Positions 14,022 through 16,957 of a stretch of 16,957 nt of DNA are shown piece by piece (within the stretch, counting starts at the first letter, position 1; the number at the start of each line of letters is the position of its first letter). The position numbers and the translations under genes are program-made. A model generated the notes under the pieces. That model was not told where the DNA came from. It did no database searches and saw nothing but the letters and a program-made list of their open reading frames with translations. This DNA is from Treponema sp. UBA4692 (GTDB lineage Bacteria > Spirochaetota > Spirochaetia > Treponematales > Treponemataceae), in NCBI GenBank assembly GCA_002404895.1, contig DHKO01000041.1, positions 892 to 17,848 on the forward strand, given 5' to 3'.

Positions 14022-14073
14022 AATTAACTTTTCTGCTTCTATTTGACAAAAAATCCATAGTTAATTTAGGAGG
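14022..14073 (+). promoter_or_regulatory. 5'-UTR stem next to the ribosome-binding site
   Basis: AATTAACT (14022-14029) and AGTTAATT (14059-14066) are perfectly complementary over 8 bp and end one base before the consensus AGGAGG (14068-14073). The ribosome site lies 5 nt before ATG. The stem could hold the site open or protect the mRNA, but it is AT-rich and the 29-nt loop is long. Confidence 0.4.
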
Positions 14074-14078
14074 ACAAT

Positions 14079-16957
14079 ATGTCCAGAAAGAAACAGTCGA
14101 TGGATGGAAACCAGGCTGCGGCTCACGTCGCTTATGCTTTTACTGAGGTAGCCGGTATTTATCCTATCACCCCGTCGTCTCCAATGGCTGACTGGGTTGA
14201 CAACTGGTCTGCGAACGGCCAGAAAAACGTTTTCGGTGAAAAAGTAAAAGTAATCGAAATGGAATCTGAGGCAGGCGCGGCGGGAACTGTTCACGGTTCT
14301 CTCGCTTCGGGAGCTTTGACAACAACTTTCACAGCTTCCCAGGGTCTTCTTTTGATGATTCCGAATATGTACAAGATTGCGGCTGAGCAGCTTCCTTGTG
14401 TATTCCACGTTGCTGCGCGCTGTGTCGCAACTCAGTCTTTGAACATTTTCGGCGACCACTCAGACGTTTACGCTTGCCGCCAGACTGGAGCCGCAATGCT
14501 CGCTGAGTCTAACCCGCAGGAAGTCATGGACTTGGCTCCGGTTGCGCACTTGGCTGCAATCGAGGGAAAAGTCGCTTTCATCAACTTCTTCGACGGATTC
14601 CGCACTTCACACGAGATTCAGAAAATCGAGCTTTGGGACTACGCTGACCTCAAAGAAATGCTCAACATGGACGCTGTAAAGGAATTCAGAGCGCACGCGC
14701 TTAATCCAGAGCATCCTGCAATGCGCGGCTCTCACGAGAACGGAGACGTTTTCTTCCAGCACCGCGAGGCTTGCAACTCAACTTACGACGCACTTCCAGC
14801 AATCGTTGAGAAATACATCAACAAAATCAACGAGAAGCTCGGAACTCACTACGGACTGTTCGACTACTACGGCGCGCCGGACGCTGACCGCGTAATCGTT
14901 GCGATGGGCTCAATCTGCGACGTTGCAGAGGAAGTCATCGACTATCTTACAAAGAAAGGCGAGAAAGTCGGCCTTGTAAAAGTGCATCTCTACAGACCGT
15001 GGGTTTCTGCAAAATTCCTTGAAAAACTCCCGAAAACCGTAAAGAAAATCGCAGTTCTCGACAGAACAAAGGAGCCAGGCTCTCTCGGAGAACCGCTTTA
15101 CCTTGATGTTGCCGCAACTTTGCGCGAGGCTGGCTTGAACGATGTTGTTCTTACAGGCGGCCGCTACGGTCTCGGCTCAAAAGACACTCCTCCAAGCTCA
15201 GTGTTCGCAATCTACACAGAGCTTGCAAAAGACGCTCCAAAATCACGCTTCACAATCGGAATTGTTGACGATGTTACTCATCTTTCATTGCCAGAAGTCA
15301 AGCCGGCTCCAATCACATCTGCAGAGGGAACTGTAGAGTGCAAATTCTGGGGAATCGGCGGCGACGGAACAGTCGGAGCCAACAAAGACTCGACAAAAAT
15401 CATCGGCGACCACACAGACAAGTACATTCAGGCTTACTTCCAGTACGACTCAAAGAAGACAGGAGGAATCACAATTTCTCACCTGCGCTTCGGCGACCAT
15501 CCAATCAAGTCTCCTTACTACATCAATCAGGCTGACTTCGTTGCCTGCCACAACCAGTCTTATATCATCAAGGGATACAAGATGGTTCAGGATGTCAAGA
15601 AAGGCGGAATCTTCCTTATCAACTGCCAGTGGTCAGACGAGGAGCTTGACAAGCATCTTCCTGCAGAGTCAAAGAAATACATCTACGACAACAAGATTAA
15701 AGTCTACACAGTTGACGCTGTAGACATCGCGACAAAAATCGGACTTGGAAAACGCACTTCAACAGTTCTCCAGTCCGCATTCTTCAAGCTCGCGAACGTT
15801 CTTCCTTCAGAAGAAGCAATCAAATACATGAAGGAAAAGGTTGTCGCAAAGTTCTCTAAGAAAGGACAGGACATCGTCGACATGAACTGCCAGGCGATTG
15901 ATCAGGGAGCAGGAGCTTTGCACGAGGTAAAAGTTCCTGAAAGCTGGGCAAATCCGGCTCCGGACGCTGCAAAGCCTGCTCTCAAGGGCGAGGCAAAAAC
16001 AGTCGCTATGGTCGAGAAGCTCATGAATCCAATCGGACTTATGGACGGAGACAACCTTCCTGTTTCTGCATTCAAGGACAACCCGGACGGACAGTTTGAG
16101 CTTGGAGCTTCCGCATACGAGAAGCGCGGAACAGCGGTCATGGTTCCAGCATGGAATTCAGAGACTTGTGTTCAGTGCAACTCTTGCGCGTTTGTCTGCT
16201 CTCACGCGACAATCCGCCCGTACCTTCTTACAGCCGACGAGGCTTCAAAAGTTGAGGGACTCGGAGCAAAGACTCTCGCTGTAAAGAACCCGAAACTTTC
16301 TCAGTACAAATACACACTGTCTGTTTCTCCGCTCGACTGCATGGGCTGCGGCGAATGCACAACAGTTTGTCCTACAAAATCTCTCACAATGGTTCCGCAG
16401 GAAAGCCTTGTCAAGAACCAGCCGCAGTGGGATTACCTTGTAGCTAATGTTTCTAAGAAGCCGGAAGTTGACACATTGCCGCTTTCACCGATGACTTCAC
16501 AGTACAGCCAGCCATTGCTTGAATTCTCAGGCTCTTGCGCAGGCTGTGCAGAGACATCTTACGCTCGCCTTGTCACACAGCTTTTCGGAGAGCATATGTA
16601 CATTTCAAATGCTACAGGCTGCTCTTCAATCTGGGGCGGACCTGCCGCTACAGCTCCTTACACAATCAACAAGGACTCAAAGAAAGGACCGGCCTGGGCT
16701 AACTCACTCTTTGAGGACAACGCTGAGCACGGACTTGGAATGTACGCAGGACAGAAATTTATCCGCGACAGCCTTATCTCAAAGCTCGAGGAAGTTGAAT
16801 CTAAGACAGACAACGCTTCCCTTAAAGCCGCAATCGCAAAATACCTGGAGACAAAGGACGACACAATCGCAAACACTCCTGCAACAGACGCTCTTGTAAA
16901 AGAACTTGAAGCTTGCGGATGTGAAACTTCTAAGGAAATCCTTGAAAAGAAAGACTA
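14079..16957 (+). CDS. nifJ: pyruvate:ferredoxin (flavodoxin) oxidoreductase, C-terminus outside window
   Basis: This single-chain enzyme oxidises pyruvate with CoA to acetyl-CoA and CO2 and passes electrons to ferredoxin or flavodoxin, the central step of anaerobic sugar use. The 959 codons seen are an open frame of an expected 1,180 or so. The N-terminal TPP-domain segment (VAGIYPITPSSPMADW) and the EMESEAGAAGTVHG region are typical. The ferredoxin-like domain has two 4Fe-4S sets, Cys697/700/703/707 and Cys754/757/760/764. The proximal cluster ligands Cys820, Cys823 and Cys848 are seen. The spacing closely follows the Desulfovibrio africanus enzyme. The fourth proximal ligand and most of the TPP-binding domain lie beyond the window. 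A perfect AGGAGG precedes the ATG by 5 nt, and its own promoter is at 13973, so high expression is likely. Confidence 0.96.
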   Translation, partial: MSRKKQSMDGNQAAAHVAYAFTEVAGIYPITPSSPMADWVDNWSANGQKNVFGEKVKVIEMESEAGAAGTVHGSLASGALTTTFTASQGLLLMIPNMYKIAAEQLPCVFHVAARCVATQSLNIFGDHSDVYACRQTGAAMLAESNPQEVMDLAPVAHLAAIEGKVAFINFFDGFRTSHEIQKIELWDYADLKEMLNMDAVKEFRAHALNPEHPAMRGSHENGDVFFQHREACNSTYDALPAIVEKYINKINEKLGTHYGLFDYYGAPDADRVIVAMGSICDVAEEVIDYLTKKGEKVGLVKVHLYRPWVSAKFLEKLPKTVKKIAVLDRTKEPGSLGEPLYLDVAATLREAGLNDVVLTGGRYGLGSKDTPPSSVFAIYTELAKDAPKSRFTIGIVDDVTHLSLPEVKPAPITSAEGTVECKFWGIGGDGTVGANKDSTKIIGDHTDKYIQAYFQYDSKKTGGITISHLRFGDHPIKSPYYINQADFVACHNQSYIIKGYKMVQDVKKGGIFLINCQWSDEELDKHLPAESKKYIYDNKIKVYTVDAVDIATKIGLGKRTSTVLQSAFFKLANVLPSEEAIKYMKEKVVAKFSKKGQDIVDMNCQAIDQGAGALHEVKVPESWANPAPDAAKPALKGEAKTVAMVEKLMNPIGLMDGDNLPVSAFKDNPDGQFELGASAYEKRGTAVMVPAWNSETCVQCNSCAFVCSHATIRPYLLTADEASKVEGLGAKTLAVKNPKLSQYKYTLSVSPLDCMGCGECTTVCPTKSLTMVPQESLVKNQPQWDYLVANVSKKPEVDTLPLSPMTSQYSQPLLEFSGSCAGCAETSYARLVTQLFGEHMYISNATGCSSIWGGPAATAPYTINKDSKKGPAWANSLFEDNAEHGLGMYAGQKFIRDSLISKLEEVESKTDNASLKAAIAKYLETKDDTIANTPATDALVKELEACGCETSKEILEKKD

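Noticed and set aside
14043..14048. Perfect TTGACA upstream of the oxidoreductase
   Set aside because: No -10 box at 16-18 nt; that position is the ribosome site. The TTGAAA/TAAAAT pair at 13973 is a better promoter.
14061..14459. 132-residue minus-strand frame over the oxidoreductase start
   Set aside because: It lies opposite a certain gene and shows no domain.

Overview
The window looks like a chromosomal segment of a Treponema-type spirochaete, probably a host-associated anaerobe. This is an inference from the gene set: a pyruvate:ferredoxin oxidoreductase of the anaerobic type, several lipoproteins with loose spirochaete-like lipoboxes, a CHASE2 adenylate cyclase, and moderate GC with many short palindromic intergenic repeats. 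Nothing in the sequence names the species. No phage, insertion sequence, CRISPR array or rRNA is visible.

Layout. 1-130: the 5' part of an initiator tRNA-fMet on the minus strand with a near-consensus promoter, preceded by a terminator-like stem. 138-824 (-): a PrsW-family intramembrane protease, divergent from 875-1465 (+), a shikimate kinase-like P-loop kinase. The kinase is followed by a palindromic repeat and a strong intrinsic terminator. 1575-3314 (-): a CPA2-type cation/proton antiporter with a C-terminal CBS pair. 3422-6865 (+): a compact three-gene operon of a secreted SH3-like protein, an M48 metalloprotease lipoprotein and a CHASE2/class III adenylate cyclase. The genes overlap and share one promoter.

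7015-12017 (-): three envelope genes. They encode a YD-like repeat secreted protein, a membrane-anchored LysM protein whose N-terminus resembles the DnaK substrate-binding beta domain, and an Slt70-like lytic transglycosylase lipoprotein that appears to be translated from a leaderless mRNA. The first two genes each end in a copy of the same structured repeat, about 100-110 bp long. 12139-13482 (+): a MATE efflux pump. 13538-13693 (-): a 51-residue secreted small protein. 13697-13930: a cluster of palindromic repeats, including a 107-bp inverted repeat with two 48-nt arms. 14079-end (+): pyruvate:ferredoxin (flavodoxin) oxidoreductase, cut by the window edge with roughly 220 residues missing.

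Much of the central part concerns the cell envelope: periplasmic proteolysis, peptidoglycan binding and cleavage, and sensing through an extracytoplasmic CHASE2 domain that reports by cAMP. The most interesting non-coding signal is the twin 3'-UTR element at 9362-9471 and 11053-11154. Its hairpin arms differ between copies but stay base-paired. The most unusual protein is the DnaK-SBD-like/TM/LysM fusion.
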